Of a stretch of DNA of 64,000 bases, positions 52,437-60,363 are shown in pieces. Under the pieces are notes generated by a model. It ran no database searches. It worked only from the letters and a program-made list of their open reading frames with translations, and was not told where the DNA came from. The first letter of the stretch is position 1. Each line of letters opens with the position of its first letter. Source of the DNA: Pseudomonas sp. RIT409 (GTDB taxonomy: Bacteria > Pseudomonadota > Gammaproteobacteria > Pseudomonadales > Pseudomonadaceae); contig NZ_QARE02000003.1 of the NCBI RefSeq assembly GCF_003052515.2, positions 186,001 through 250,000 of the forward strand, in the 5' to 3' direction. Both the position numbers and the translations under genes were made by a program.

Positions 52437-53840
52437 ATGGATTCACTGACGCCATTGACCGATCTGCACGACTTGGACCGACGCTATGCATTGCACCCTT
52501 TCACGGCACTGGCCGAGCACGAGCGCAACGGTCCGCTGGTGATGACCAAGGGTGAGGGGGTTTGGCTGGAGGACACCACCGGACGCCGTTACATCGATTC
52601 CATGGCAGGCCTGTGGTGTGTGAATGTGGGCTATGGCCGCAGGGAGATTGCGGACACGCTGCACGCTCAGGCCCTGCGCCTGCCCTACTACCACTCGTTC
52701 TCCTCGATGGCCACTGACACCCCGATCCTGCTGGCGGAAAAGCTGATCAAGATGGCCCCGGTGCCGATGTCAAAAGTGTTCTTCGGCAATTCGGGCTCCG
52801 ATGCCAACGACACTCAGGTCAAACTGGTCTGGTATTACAACAACGCCCGCGGGCTGCCGCAGAAAAAGAAAATCATCGCGCGTCAGCGGGGCTACCACGG
52901 CGTGACAGTGGTCGCAGCCGGGCTGACAGGGCTGCCGGGCATGCACGCCGGCTTCGACCTGCCGCTTCCATTCGTTCGCCACACCACCGCGCCGCACCGT
53001 CTGTGGCAGGCCGAGCCCGGACAAAGCGACGCTGCATTCGTCGCGCGGCTGGCCGCTGATCTGGAAAACCTCATCCTCGCCGAAGGGCCCGATACCGTCG
53101 CCGCCATGATCATGGAGCCGGTGATGGGCGCAGGCGGCGTGATCGTGCCGCCTGCCGGTTACTACGCGGCCATCCAGGCCGTCCTCGATAAATATGACGT
53201 GCTGCTCATTGCCGATGAAGTCATCTGCGGTTTTGGTCGGCTGGGCACCCAATTCGGCAGCGAAAAAATGGGCATGCGCCCAGACTTGATGACCGTCGCG
53301 AAAGGCATCACCTCCGCCTACGTACCGTTGTCGGCGTGCATCGTGTCCGAGAAGATCTGGCAAGGCCTGCTTCAAGGGGGCGAGCGGTATGGCGCATTCG
53401 CTCATGGCTACACCTACAGCGCTCACCCGCTGGCAGCCGCCGTCGCGTTGACCAATCTGCAGATCATCGAAGATGAAAATCTGGTGGCTCAGGCCGGCGC
53501 GCGGGGCGACGTCATGCACCGTTTGCTACGCGAAACCTTTGCCGACCATCCCGCCGTGGGCGAGATTCGCGGCGTCGGCTTGATGGGTGCAGTGGAATTC
53601 GTGGCCGCACGCGATCCAGCGACTCCCTTTGACCCAGCGCTGAAAGTCGCGCCGCGCATTGCCAAGGCGGCTCTTCAAGAGGGCTTGATCACCCGAGCGC
53701 TGCCGCAGGGTGATTCGATCTCCTTCTCCCCGCCGTTCGTTATCAGTGAGGATGAAATCGCCGAGATGGTGGCCCGTGCACGCCGCGCCGTGGACAACGT
53801 GTTCACTCAGTTACACGCGGAAGGTCACTGGAAAGGCTGA
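52437..53840 (+). CDS. Class III omega-aminotransferase
   Basis: A 467-residue PLP enzyme. It has FFGNSGSDANDTQVKL near 115-130, IADEVICGFGR (Asp 260 contacts PLP) and VAKGITSAYVPLSA with the Schiff-base Lys at about 289. It resembles omega-amino acid/beta-alanine:pyruvate and putrescine or polyamine:pyruvate transaminases, and it would give a semialdehyde for the divergent ALDH. ATG 52437 has AGGAG five bases before it. A strong terminator follows directly. Specific amine donor unknown. Confidence 0.9.
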   Translation: MDSLTPLTDLHDLDRRYALHPFTALAEHERNGPLVMTKGEGVWLEDTTGRRYIDSMAGLWCVNVGYGRREIADTLHAQALRLPYYHSFSSMATDTPILLAEKLIKMAPVPMSKVFFGNSGSDANDTQVKLVWYYNNARGLPQKKKIIARQRGYHGVTVVAAGLTGLPGMHAGFDLPLPFVRHTTAPHRLWQAEPGQSDAAFVARLAADLENLILAEGPDTVAAMIMEPVMGAGGVIVPPAGYYAAIQAVLDKYDVLLIADEVICGFGRLGTQFGSEKMGMRPDLMTVAKGITSAYVPLSACIVSEKIWQGLLQGGERYGAFAHGYTYSAHPLAAAVALTNLQIIEDENLVAQAGARGDVMHRLLRETFADHPAVGEIRGVGLMGAVEFVAARDPATPFDPALKVAPRIAKAALQEGLITRALPQGDSISFSPPFVISEDEIAEMVARARRAVDNVFTQLHAEGHWKG

Positions 53841-53852
53841 TCCCCTCTAGGA

Positions 53853-53882
53853 CCGCCGACGCACCGTGCGTCGGCGGTTTCG
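53853..53882. terminator. Strong terminator between convergent aminotransferase and GcvPB-like genes
   Basis: CCGCCGACGC-ACCGT-GCGTCGGCGG, a perfect 10-bp stem with a five-base loop (12 bp around a single centre base), followed by TTTCGCTTT on the plus strand. Confidence 0.75.
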
Positions 53883-53884
53883 CT

Positions 53885-55423
53885 TTACTGTGGTTTGAGG
53901 TGCTTGCGGGTGTACGCACGCCAAGTCGTGGCCCACTGCGCCGGATCTTCAAGCGGCCCGGTATTCAGCCGTCCGATCACGTGGTTGTGCGGTGCCGTTC
54001 GCACAAGCTGCGGATCGTCATAGGCTTCCTGACAAACCTTGGCCAATACCGCAATCCAGTAATCGATGTCTTCCTTCGACCACATCTCTCCGGCTTCCGG
54101 GGTGAAGGGCTGCGGAATGATCCAGGGTTCATGGGCGAGCCAGAACGCATCGACGCCGTAGTCGACCATGCGATTCTGCACGTCATACGCGCTGACGCCG
54201 GTTTCCCGCTCCAGCACTTCGAGGCTGTACCGTGTCATTTCCAGGCGCCACGTCGTGAGATGCGGATGGGAGCATGTCACCCCGCGAATCTGAGCCAGCT
54301 TGCGTCCCATGTAGTTGTTGGCCAGCACTGACAGATCAGAGGCCTCGGCAATCCCGTCGGCCCCCATGGCGCGCACCCAGGCATAGGCTTTGATCATCTG
54401 CGGCAAATTGCCGAGAAACTCGCGAACCCGACCGATGCCGCTGTCGCTGCCCGGCTGCAAGCGAAACGCCCCATCCTCTTGCGTCAGCAACGGGCCAGGC
54501 AGATAGGGAATCAGCGCCTCGCTGCATCCGTAGGCGCCAACCGCAGGCCCGCCGCCGCCCTTGGGCGCACCGAAGGTCTTGTGCAACATGAACATGCAGG
54601 CGTCGAATCCCAGATCCCGCGCCCGAATCTTGCTCATCACCCCGTTGAAGTTGGCGTGGTCGTAGAAGCACAAGCCCCCCGCCGCTTTCACCACTTTCAC
54701 CCACTCGGCAATGTCCGGGTTGTAGATACCCATGTCGTCAGGGTTGTTGATCATCAGCGCGGCGGTGCGCGGCGACACGGCCGCCTTCAGGGCCTCGAGG
54801 GACGGATAACCGTTGGCTTCCAGCGGCAATGTGATGATCTTGAACCCCGCCGTCGCCGCCGTTGCAGGGTTGCAAGGGTGAGACTGGATCGAGGTGATGA
54901 TCTCGTCCCGCGTGTCGAGCTCGCCGCGTGCCGCGTGGTAGGCCCGGGTCACGCAGACATGAAGAAAGGCAGCATCCGCTCCACCGGCCGCCTGGAATAC
55001 AAAGCGGTCCATGCCCGACAACGCCCTCAGGTTCAGATCCAGGTCGTGCATGATCTGCAGCGAGCCCTGCAACGTCGTATCCGGTTGACGGGGGTGCAAC
55101 TGGGCGACCTCATCGCGGGCAGTGATCGCTTCGTTGACCCGTGCGTTGTATTTCATGGTGCACGTACCGAACAGTGAGATCCCCATCATGCCCAGCGTTT
55201 GCTGCGACAGATGCAAGTAATGACGCAACACATCCGGCTCGGACATCTCCGGCAACTCCGGTGCCACGGTGCGGCGCATGGCCGTTGGAATCGCACTCAG
55301 CTCCCCCGGCACCCGCGCGGCGGGAAACACCACGCCACGGCGCCCTGGTCGAGAGAGCGTCATCACCACCGGCTCATCCCAAACCGCCCCTTGATAACGC
55401 CGCAAAGTCACCGATTCAGTCAT
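53885..55423 (-). CDS. GcvPB-like PLP protein (divergent glycine dehydrogenase subunit 2)
   Basis: About 512 residues with the layout of the GcvPB subunit: SLFGTCTMKYNARVNEAIT (compare PLGSCTMKYNP), MINNPDDMGIYNPDIAEWVKV, and PLP Lys 282 in FMLHKTFGAPKGGGGPAVGA. Notable departures are DHANFNGVMSK where typical glycine dehydrogenases have DGANLNAI, and FGAPKGGGG in place of FSTPHGGGG. The start could be ATG 55423 or 55438, overlapping the GcvPA-like stop by a few bases. Pseudomonas normally carries single-chain GcvP with GcvT and GcvH; neither is near here. So this is probably a repurposed PLP enzyme. Confidence 0.82.
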   Translation of the reverse strand: MTESVTLRRYQGAVWDEPVVMTLSRPGRRGVVFPAARVPGELSAIPTAMRRTVAPELPEMSEPDVLRHYLHLSQQTLGMMGISLFGTCTMKYNARVNEAITARDEVAQLHPRQPDTTLQGSLQIMHDLDLNLRALSGMDRFVFQAAGGADAAFLHVCVTRAYHAARGELDTRDEIITSIQSHPCNPATAATAGFKIITLPLEANGYPSLEALKAAVSPRTAALMINNPDDMGIYNPDIAEWVKVVKAAGGLCFYDHANFNGVMSKIRARDLGFDACMFMLHKTFGAPKGGGGPAVGAYGCSEALIPYLPGPLLTQEDGAFRLQPGSDSGIGRVREFLGNLPQMIKAYAWVRAMGADGIAEASDLSVLANNYMGRKLAQIRGVTCSHPHLTTWRLEMTRYSLEVLERETGVSAYDVQNRMVDYGVDAFWLAHEPWIIPQPFTPEAGEMWSKEDIDYWIAVLAKVCQEAYDDPQLVRTAPHNHVIGRLNTGPLEDPAQWATTWRAYTRKHLKPQ

Positions 55424-56825
55424 GTGTGAGTACCTCATGAAGGGCTTTGACCAGACGCTCGATATCGTCGTCCTGATGTAATTCAGTCACGCAATACAAC
55501 GCGCATTGTCCGAGTCCCGGAAATTCCTGGCTCAAGTCATGCCCGCCAAAAATGCCTCTGGCCAGCAAACCCTGATTGATGGCCCCCACGCTCAGGCCGC
55601 TGGCGCTGAAATCGACCACGAACTCTTTGAAGAAGTTGTCTCCATGCCGGACGGAGACGCCCGGCAATTCGCTCAACCGACGGGCCGCGAGGTGTGCCTG
55701 AGCGAAGATCAATTCGCCGACATCGACGAACCCCTGAGGCCCCATCAACGACATGTAGACCGCGTTGGCGATGGCCCACAAGTAAACGGAGTTACCGGTC
55801 CAGTCTTTGCCATTTTCCCGCAGGCCATAGGAGGACTGTTCTGCGAGCGAAAGGCCAAAACCGATCTCCCCCGGGCGCACTGTGGTGGTCGCGCTGATCA
55901 ACAGCGTGGGGTATTCGCGGGCGTAACGCTCCTCGTCACGAGTGGCGATGAAGCCGCCAAGGCCACCTCCGCCATACATGGGAATGCCCAGGGTTTGGAT
56001 GGTGCCGACAACGATGTCCGCACCGTACGCGGGCGGCGGCGCCAGGATGCCCAGCGATAACGGGTCTACACCCACCACGAACTCTGCGCCAGCCGCGTGG
56101 GCCAATTCACCGATACGCGTCGCACCGCCATCGATCAATCCGAAATAGTCAGGGGTTTCCAGGTACACCGCGGACACGTGGCTGCCCAGTTTGCGTTCGA
56201 GGTCTTGCAGGTCCATGGCGCCGGTGACGGGATCGGCGGCGACGAATTCCATCGTCAGTTCGTTGGCCATGTCGGGCTCGCAATAGTTGCGAATCACCGC
56301 CAGCCGCTCGGGATCGATAACCTGAGGCAGCAACACCGTGTTGCGCTGATTCAGACGCGAGGCCATGCGCAACGCATGCCCGGCCGCGCAGCCCCAGCTG
56401 TACACCGGCAGGCCTACGTATTCGCACCCCACCAGCTCGCCCAACTGACTGCTGAATTCGAACCAGGCCTGACAACGCCCCTGGTCCGAAGAGGGGGTGC
56501 CCCATACTGAAGTCAGAAATTCACTGCGGCCCGCGATCTCACTGCAAATCGCCGGCACATGATGCTGCCAGCAACCGCCGCCCAAAAAGCTCAGGGTGTT
56601 GCCGCAGTGTCGATTGCGGCCGAGGGTTTCGCGCAGGTGCCGGCTAAGGGACATTTCCGACCGCAGGGCGCCCATAAGTTCGGGCATTTCCTTCAAACGA
56701 TGAGCATCGGGGATTTGTTCGAAAAGCGCTTCGATATGGTCGACGCCTAGAAAATCAAGCATCTCCTGCTTGATATCCGGCAGCGCGTTGGCCATGAACG
56801 GGTGTGCTGAGCTGGGTTGACTCAT
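55416..56825 (-). CDS. GcvPA-like PLP protein (divergent glycine dehydrogenase subunit 1)
   Basis: A 469-residue homologue of GcvPA. Matching regions are FLGGGCWQHHVPAICSEIAGRSEFLTS, GQLGELVG-like QLGELVGCEYVG and GIPMYGGGGLGGFIATRDE; the family segment YTPYQPEISQG is replaced by VWGTPSSDQG, and the substrate region is therefore altered. Its stop overlaps the GcvPB-like start, so the two subunits are coupled and surely form a complex. Directly upstream lies a divergent ATP-NAD-kinase-like gene with a GCGCACAATCTACG site between them. GGAGG precedes the ATG. Reaction unknown; a PLP-dependent decarboxylation or C-C bond reaction is inferred. Confidence 0.82.
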   Translation of the reverse strand: MSQPSSAHPFMANALPDIKQEMLDFLGVDHIEALFEQIPDAHRLKEMPELMGALRSEMSLSRHLRETLGRNRHCGNTLSFLGGGCWQHHVPAICSEIAGRSEFLTSVWGTPSSDQGRCQAWFEFSSQLGELVGCEYVGLPVYSWGCAAGHALRMASRLNQRNTVLLPQVIDPERLAVIRNYCEPDMANELTMEFVAADPVTGAMDLQDLERKLGSHVSAVYLETPDYFGLIDGGATRIGELAHAAGAEFVVGVDPLSLGILAPPPAYGADIVVGTIQTLGIPMYGGGGLGGFIATRDEERYAREYPTLLISATTTVRPGEIGFGLSLAEQSSYGLRENGKDWTGNSVYLWAIANAVYMSLMGPQGFVDVGELIFAQAHLAARRLSELPGVSVRHGDNFFKEFVVDFSASGLSVGAINQGLLARGIFGGHDLSQEFPGLGQCALYCVTELHQDDDIERLVKALHEVLTHD

Positions 56826-56873
56826 TTCGCCTCCAGACGCAATATGGTTTTAACGCGAACTTAAGTTTGCAAT

Positions 56874-56887
56874 GCGCACAATCTACG
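56874..56887. promoter_or_regulatory. GCGCACAAT-type site 6 (between GcvPA-like and NAD-kinase-like genes)
   Basis: GCGCACAATCTACG, near-identical to site 1 (GCGCACAATCGTACG). It lies 49 bases from both starts (56825 and 56937) and would serve both divergent promoters. Confidence 0.65.
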
Positions 56888-56936
56888 TCGCATCGCAGAT
56901 GCCCGCAACTGCTCAATGGTCTCAAGGCTCATATCG

Positions 56937-58043
56937 ATGACGTTCAAGGTTGGCCTGCTCATCAACCCCTACGCCGGGCTCGGCGGGACAGCCGGTCTAA
57001 AGGGCAGCGACGGGGCCGCTATCGTCGAAATGGCCTTGGCGCGAGGCGCCCAGCCGCAAGCCCAAGCGCGCTGCATACGCGCGTTGAAGCGCATCGTGGG
57101 GAGCAACGTGGAGGTGTATACCGTGGCCGACGCGTTGGGCGAGCGTGCGTGCCGCGCGGCAGGGGTGAATGCACGGGTGGTCGCGACACCGCCGACAGTG
57201 AGCACCGCGCGGGATACCGTCGAAGCCTGCCACGCACTGCTGGCAGAGGGCATCGATCTGTTGCTGTTCGGCGGCGGAGACGGTACGGCACGGGACGTGA
57301 TGGCCGCGTCGGGCTCTGCTCCTGCCCTGCTGCTCGGCATTCCATGCGGCGTGAAGATGTATTCCGGGGTGTTCGCCCGCACCCCCGAACACGCCGGAGA
57401 CCTCGTCCGACAGTGCGCCGAGGGGCCTGTAGCGATCCATGAAGCCGAAGTGCTCGATATCGATGAGCAGGCCACCCGCAGCGACCGGATCAGCACCCGG
57501 CTCTACGGTTATGCCAGGGTACCGGCACACTCGCGGCACATGCAGAGCGCCAAAGCGGGAAGCACCAACCCTGATCGTGCCGTAGCCGACGCGGCCCAAC
57601 TGTTCGCCAGCCAAATGCTCGCCGACCACCTCTATTTCCTGGGGCCTGGCCGAACGGTTCAGGCATTGGCCGGGCAGCTCGATGGCGACGGCACATTGCT
57701 GGGTGTGGATGCTTACTTGGGACATAAGCTGGTCTGCCGTGATGCCAGCGAGCGTGAGCTGTTGGCGCTTGCCGCGCAGCATCCGGTGCATCTCGTCGTC
57801 AGCCTGACTGGCGGTCAAGGGTGCCTGTTCGGTCGCGGCAATCAGCAAATCAGCGCGGCCGTCCTTGCACGGGTCGACCCCGCCAACCTCCACGTGCTGG
57901 CAAGCGCCGCAAAAATCGCCCAGCTACCTGATGGCCAATTGTTCGTCGACACCGGAGACCCGGAAATCGACGTTCGTTACAGCGGCTTCACCCGCGTGCA
58001 CACAGCACCGGGTCGTAGCGTCATGTTGCGCGTGACGCATTGA
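56937..58043 (+). CDS. ATP-NAD kinase-like protein (AcoX/NAD kinase family)
   Basis: A 368-residue protein. GLLINPYAGLGG at the start and LLFGGGDGTARDVMAA (GGDGT, the kinase motif) near 115 place it in the ATP-NAD kinase/diacylglycerol-kinase-like superfamily, with GIPCGVKMYSGVFA and VVSLTGGQGCLFGRGNQQIS as the matching C-terminal segments of AcoX-like proteins. In acetoin and similar clusters such proteins have no proven role. ATG 56937 has AAGG upstream. It is divergent from the GcvPA/GcvPB-like pair and co-directional with the hydroxyacyl-CoA-dehydrogenase-like gene 27 bases downstream, so all are likely one pathway. Confidence 0.85.
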   Translation: MTFKVGLLINPYAGLGGTAGLKGSDGAAIVEMALARGAQPQAQARCIRALKRIVGSNVEVYTVADALGERACRAAGVNARVVATPPTVSTARDTVEACHALLAEGIDLLLFGGGDGTARDVMAASGSAPALLLGIPCGVKMYSGVFARTPEHAGDLVRQCAEGPVAIHEAEVLDIDEQATRSDRISTRLYGYARVPAHSRHMQSAKAGSTNPDRAVADAAQLFASQMLADHLYFLGPGRTVQALAGQLDGDGTLLGVDAYLGHKLVCRDASERELLALAAQHPVHLVVSLTGGQGCLFGRGNQQISAAVLARVDPANLHVLASAAKIAQLPDGQLFVDTGDPEIDVRYSGFTRVHTAPGRSVMLRVTH

Positions 58044-58070
58044 AATAAGTTCTATAAAAACGGAGAGTTC

Positions 58071-59021
58071 ATGCACACATCCCCTCAGATCGTGGCCGTC
58101 ATCGGCGCTGGCAGCATCGGCGTTGCGTTCGCTATCGTGTTTGCGCGTGCCGGATGGCGCGTGCGCCTGCAAGACCCCGACCCTCAAAGGCTGCAACTGT
58201 CCCGGCAAGAGATCGCCAGTAAATGTACGGAGCTGTTCAACTACGGGCTGATCGAGGAGACGCCCGAGGTCCTCAATGGGCGGGTCACGCTGTGCAGCGA
58301 TGTGGCCAACGCGGTGGCTGACGTCAGCCTCGTCCAGGAATGCGCCCCGGAGCGCCTTGACCTCAAGGTCGAGCTGTTTCAACAACTGGACCGCCTGGCG
58401 CCCCCCACTGCGGTGCTCGCCAGCTCGTCGTCGGCGCTGACAGCGTCGAGCTTCGCTGAAGCATTGCCCGGTCGTGGTCGATGCCTGGTGGCGCACCCCG
58501 GCAACCCGCCGTACCTGCTGCCGGTGATCGAAATCGTTCCGGCACCGTTCACCGAAACTCACTATTTTGAATGCGCTCTGGCGCTTTACGCCGAAGCGGG
58601 GCTCACCCCCGTGCGCTTGCAAAAAGAGATCGAAGGCTTTGTGTTCAACCGCCTTCAGGGTGCATTGCTTCGAGAGGCTTACTGCCTGGTGCGTGATGGC
58701 ATCAGCAGCGTGGCTGATATCGACAAAGTGGTGAGTCACGGTCTTGGCTTGCGCTGGGCCTTCATGGGGCCATTCGAAACAGTGGACCTCAATACCCGCG
58801 GCGGTATTGCTTCACATGCCGTAAAAATGGGGCCCGCCTATGCACGCATGGGCGCTCAACGGGGGCAGCAAGATCCTTGGACGGCGGATCTGGTCGCCAC
58901 TGTCGAAACCCAACGTCGGGCGTTAGTCCCGCTCGAAGACTGGGAGTCGCGGGTCGCTTGGCGTGATCGAGCGCTCATGGAACGCGCAAGGGATGAGATG
59001 AAAAGAAGAACAAGCGAGTGA
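58071..59021 (+). CDS. 3-hydroxyacyl-CoA dehydrogenase-family NAD enzyme (lambda-crystallin/gulonate type)
   Basis: A 316-residue NAD-dependent dehydrogenase. The Rossmann motif is VAVIGAGSIGVAFAI at residues 9-23; VQECAPERLDLKVELFQQL, HPGNPPYLLPVIEIVP (with the catalytic His) and GFVFNRLQGALLREAYCLV complete the family pattern of L-gulonate 3-dehydrogenase, L-carnitine dehydrogenase and related hydroxy-acid enzymes. It would oxidise a beta-hydroxy acid to a beta-keto acid. GGAGA precedes the ATG. It is coupled in transcription to the NAD-kinase-like gene. Confidence 0.88.
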   Translation: MHTSPQIVAVIGAGSIGVAFAIVFARAGWRVRLQDPDPQRLQLSRQEIASKCTELFNYGLIEETPEVLNGRVTLCSDVANAVADVSLVQECAPERLDLKVELFQQLDRLAPPTAVLASSSSALTASSFAEALPGRGRCLVAHPGNPPYLLPVIEIVPAPFTETHYFECALALYAEAGLTPVRLQKEIEGFVFNRLQGALLREAYCLVRDGISSVADIDKVVSHGLGLRWAFMGPFETVDLNTRGGIASHAVKMGPAYARMGAQRGQQDPWTADLVATVETQRRALVPLEDWESRVAWRDRALMERARDEMKRRTSE

Positions 59022-59041
59022 CCGCTTAGGTTGTTCGTCGC

Positions 59042-59161
59042 GGCCCTCTCAAATCTCTCACCCTCCGCTGGCGTAACTCCACCCTGCGTAGGAATTACGG
59101 CAGCAACAGCAGCTTCGACGAGAACCGCCTGGTCATTCAATACCCCATTTCGCTTCTGTAA
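59042..59161 (+). pseudogene. Remnant of the C-terminal end of an OprD-family porin
   Basis: Forty codons read GPLKSLTLRWRNST, LRRNYGSNSSFDENRL and VIQYPISLL, then a stop. This matches the terminal strands of OprD porins (compare the tails RWRNSTNRSTYADSVDENRL and RWRNGMARNNFSRDVDENRL in this window). No other part of the gene is left; the sequence before it is the end of the dehydrogenase. It is therefore a deletion scar and not a functional gene. Confidence 0.75.
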
Positions 59162-59213
59162 CCCAAGCCTTCGCTGATTCCGGCAGCAGCCCTGCTGGCA
59201 ACGCCTCAGTCGA

Positions 59214-59279
59214 TCAGGCTTGCTCGGGAGAAGGCTGTTGCCGCCCGAAGCCCTCGTTGCCCGCAATGGGGGCCCAGTT
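59214..59279 (-). pseudogene. Remnant of the C-terminus of a SnoaL-like protein
   Basis: About 21 codons, NWAPIAGNEGFGRQQPSPEQ then stop, aligned with the end of the SnoaL-like protein at 1942 (DWVPIAGNERFGREEPSAE). The frame is not continued upstream. In the intact case the SnoaL gene follows an SDR on the same strand; here an SDR also lies on the same strand upstream at 59560-60360, matching that order. Confidence 0.6.
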
Positions 59280-59559
59280 TCTCGAGGCCCTACCCGATCA
59301 CGCAAATGGATCTGTCCCGCAAAGGAGCGTCCATCAACATCGCGGACAGTCTGCCGGCATCGACTGCCATACGGTTCTGGAAGTCAGCCATCCATGGCAG
59401 GATGGCTGGTGAATTCGCAGGTTTGGAAGCCAGTGACACAAATCCTGCTCACGACCAAACTCCAGTCAACAGCCGTGATATCTCCTGCACGGGCGGATAC
59501 CATGTGGTGTGCGGCTGAGCATGCCCGCCGATCCGCTTTAATCTTTGCTCAGACCTCGA
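59280..59559. other. Gap with no recognisable gene
   Basis: Between the SnoaL-like remnant and the SDR gene. Open frames here show no family resemblance and no ribosome-binding site. It may be the degraded body of the former SnoaL-like gene, but I could not align it. Confidence 0.4.
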
Positions 59560-60360
59560 CTAATCACATCGCACAGTCATCCCACCATCCACCACAATCT
59601 CGGCGCCCGTGACAAACCGGGCTTCATCAGAGGCCAAATACAACGCAGCGTTGGCGGTGTCGCGACCGTCTCCCATGAACCCCAAAGGAATTCGGGCAAG
59701 TCGCTGCTCCAAAAGCGCCTCGACGTTGCCATCGGCCCGCTGACCGGCCAGCCGAGCGCCGACCATTGGCGTGTGTAGCTGACCAGGGACAACAGTATTG
59801 ACCCGTATCCCTTTACTGGCATATTCCGCCGCGACCACTTTGGACAGTTGAATGATGCCTGCCTTGGCTGCCGCGTAGGCGACCTGCGCAGCACCACTCC
59901 AGCGAAGCCCGGAGGTCGAAGAAGTGTTGACGATTGCTCCTCCCCCCTGGGCTTCCATGACGGGCAACACATACTTGCACGTAAGGAACACGCTCTTGAG
60001 ATTCAATGCGAGCTGCGCATCCCAGGTGGCTTCGTCCAGGACGACGGGCCCACCTGCAGACGACCCCCCGACATTGTTCACCAGAATGTCGACACGGCCG
60101 TAGCGTTTCACACACTCTGCAACCATGGCTTCGACTGATTTTCCCGACGTCACGTCGCAAGTCATCGAAGTGACTTCACCTTGGTCCTGGCTGATGAGTT
60201 CGAGGGTTTCTTGCATCGTGTCCACCGAACGGTCGACAGCAAACACCTTCGCCCCTTCTTGAGCAAAGCGAACCGCCACGGCTCGGCCGTTTCCCCAGCC
60301 GCTGGCCACACACCCTGCGCCAGTAACGATCGCTACTTTTCCTGCCAGCCGCTTATTCAT
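59560..60360 (-). CDS. SDR family oxidoreductase
   Basis: A 266-residue SDR: VAIVTGAGCVASGWGNGRAVA (a slightly longer glycine motif than usual), NNVGGSSAGGP near 90, IVNTSSTSGLRWSG with the catalytic Ser, QVAYAAAKAGIIQLSKV with Tyr and Lys, and TGAEIVVDGGMTV at the end. It lies three bases downstream of the carboxymuconolactone-decarboxylase-like gene on the same strand, so they are coupled. Substrate unknown. Confidence 0.88.
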   Translation of the reverse strand: MNKRLAGKVAIVTGAGCVASGWGNGRAVAVRFAQEGAKVFAVDRSVDTMQETLELISQDQGEVTSMTCDVTSGKSVEAMVAECVKRYGRVDILVNNVGGSSAGGPVVLDEATWDAQLALNLKSVFLTCKYVLPVMEAQGGGAIVNTSSTSGLRWSGAAQVAYAAAKAGIIQLSKVVAAEYASKGIRVNTVVPGQLHTPMVGARLAGQRADGNVEALLEQRLARIPLGFMGDGRDTANAALYLASDEARFVTGAEIVVDGGMTVRCD

Positions 60361-60363
60361 AAG

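Noticed and set aside
56997..57893. 298-residue open frame opposite the NAD-kinase-like gene
   Set aside because: Antisense shadow with biased residues; the plus-strand gene carries the GGDGT motif.
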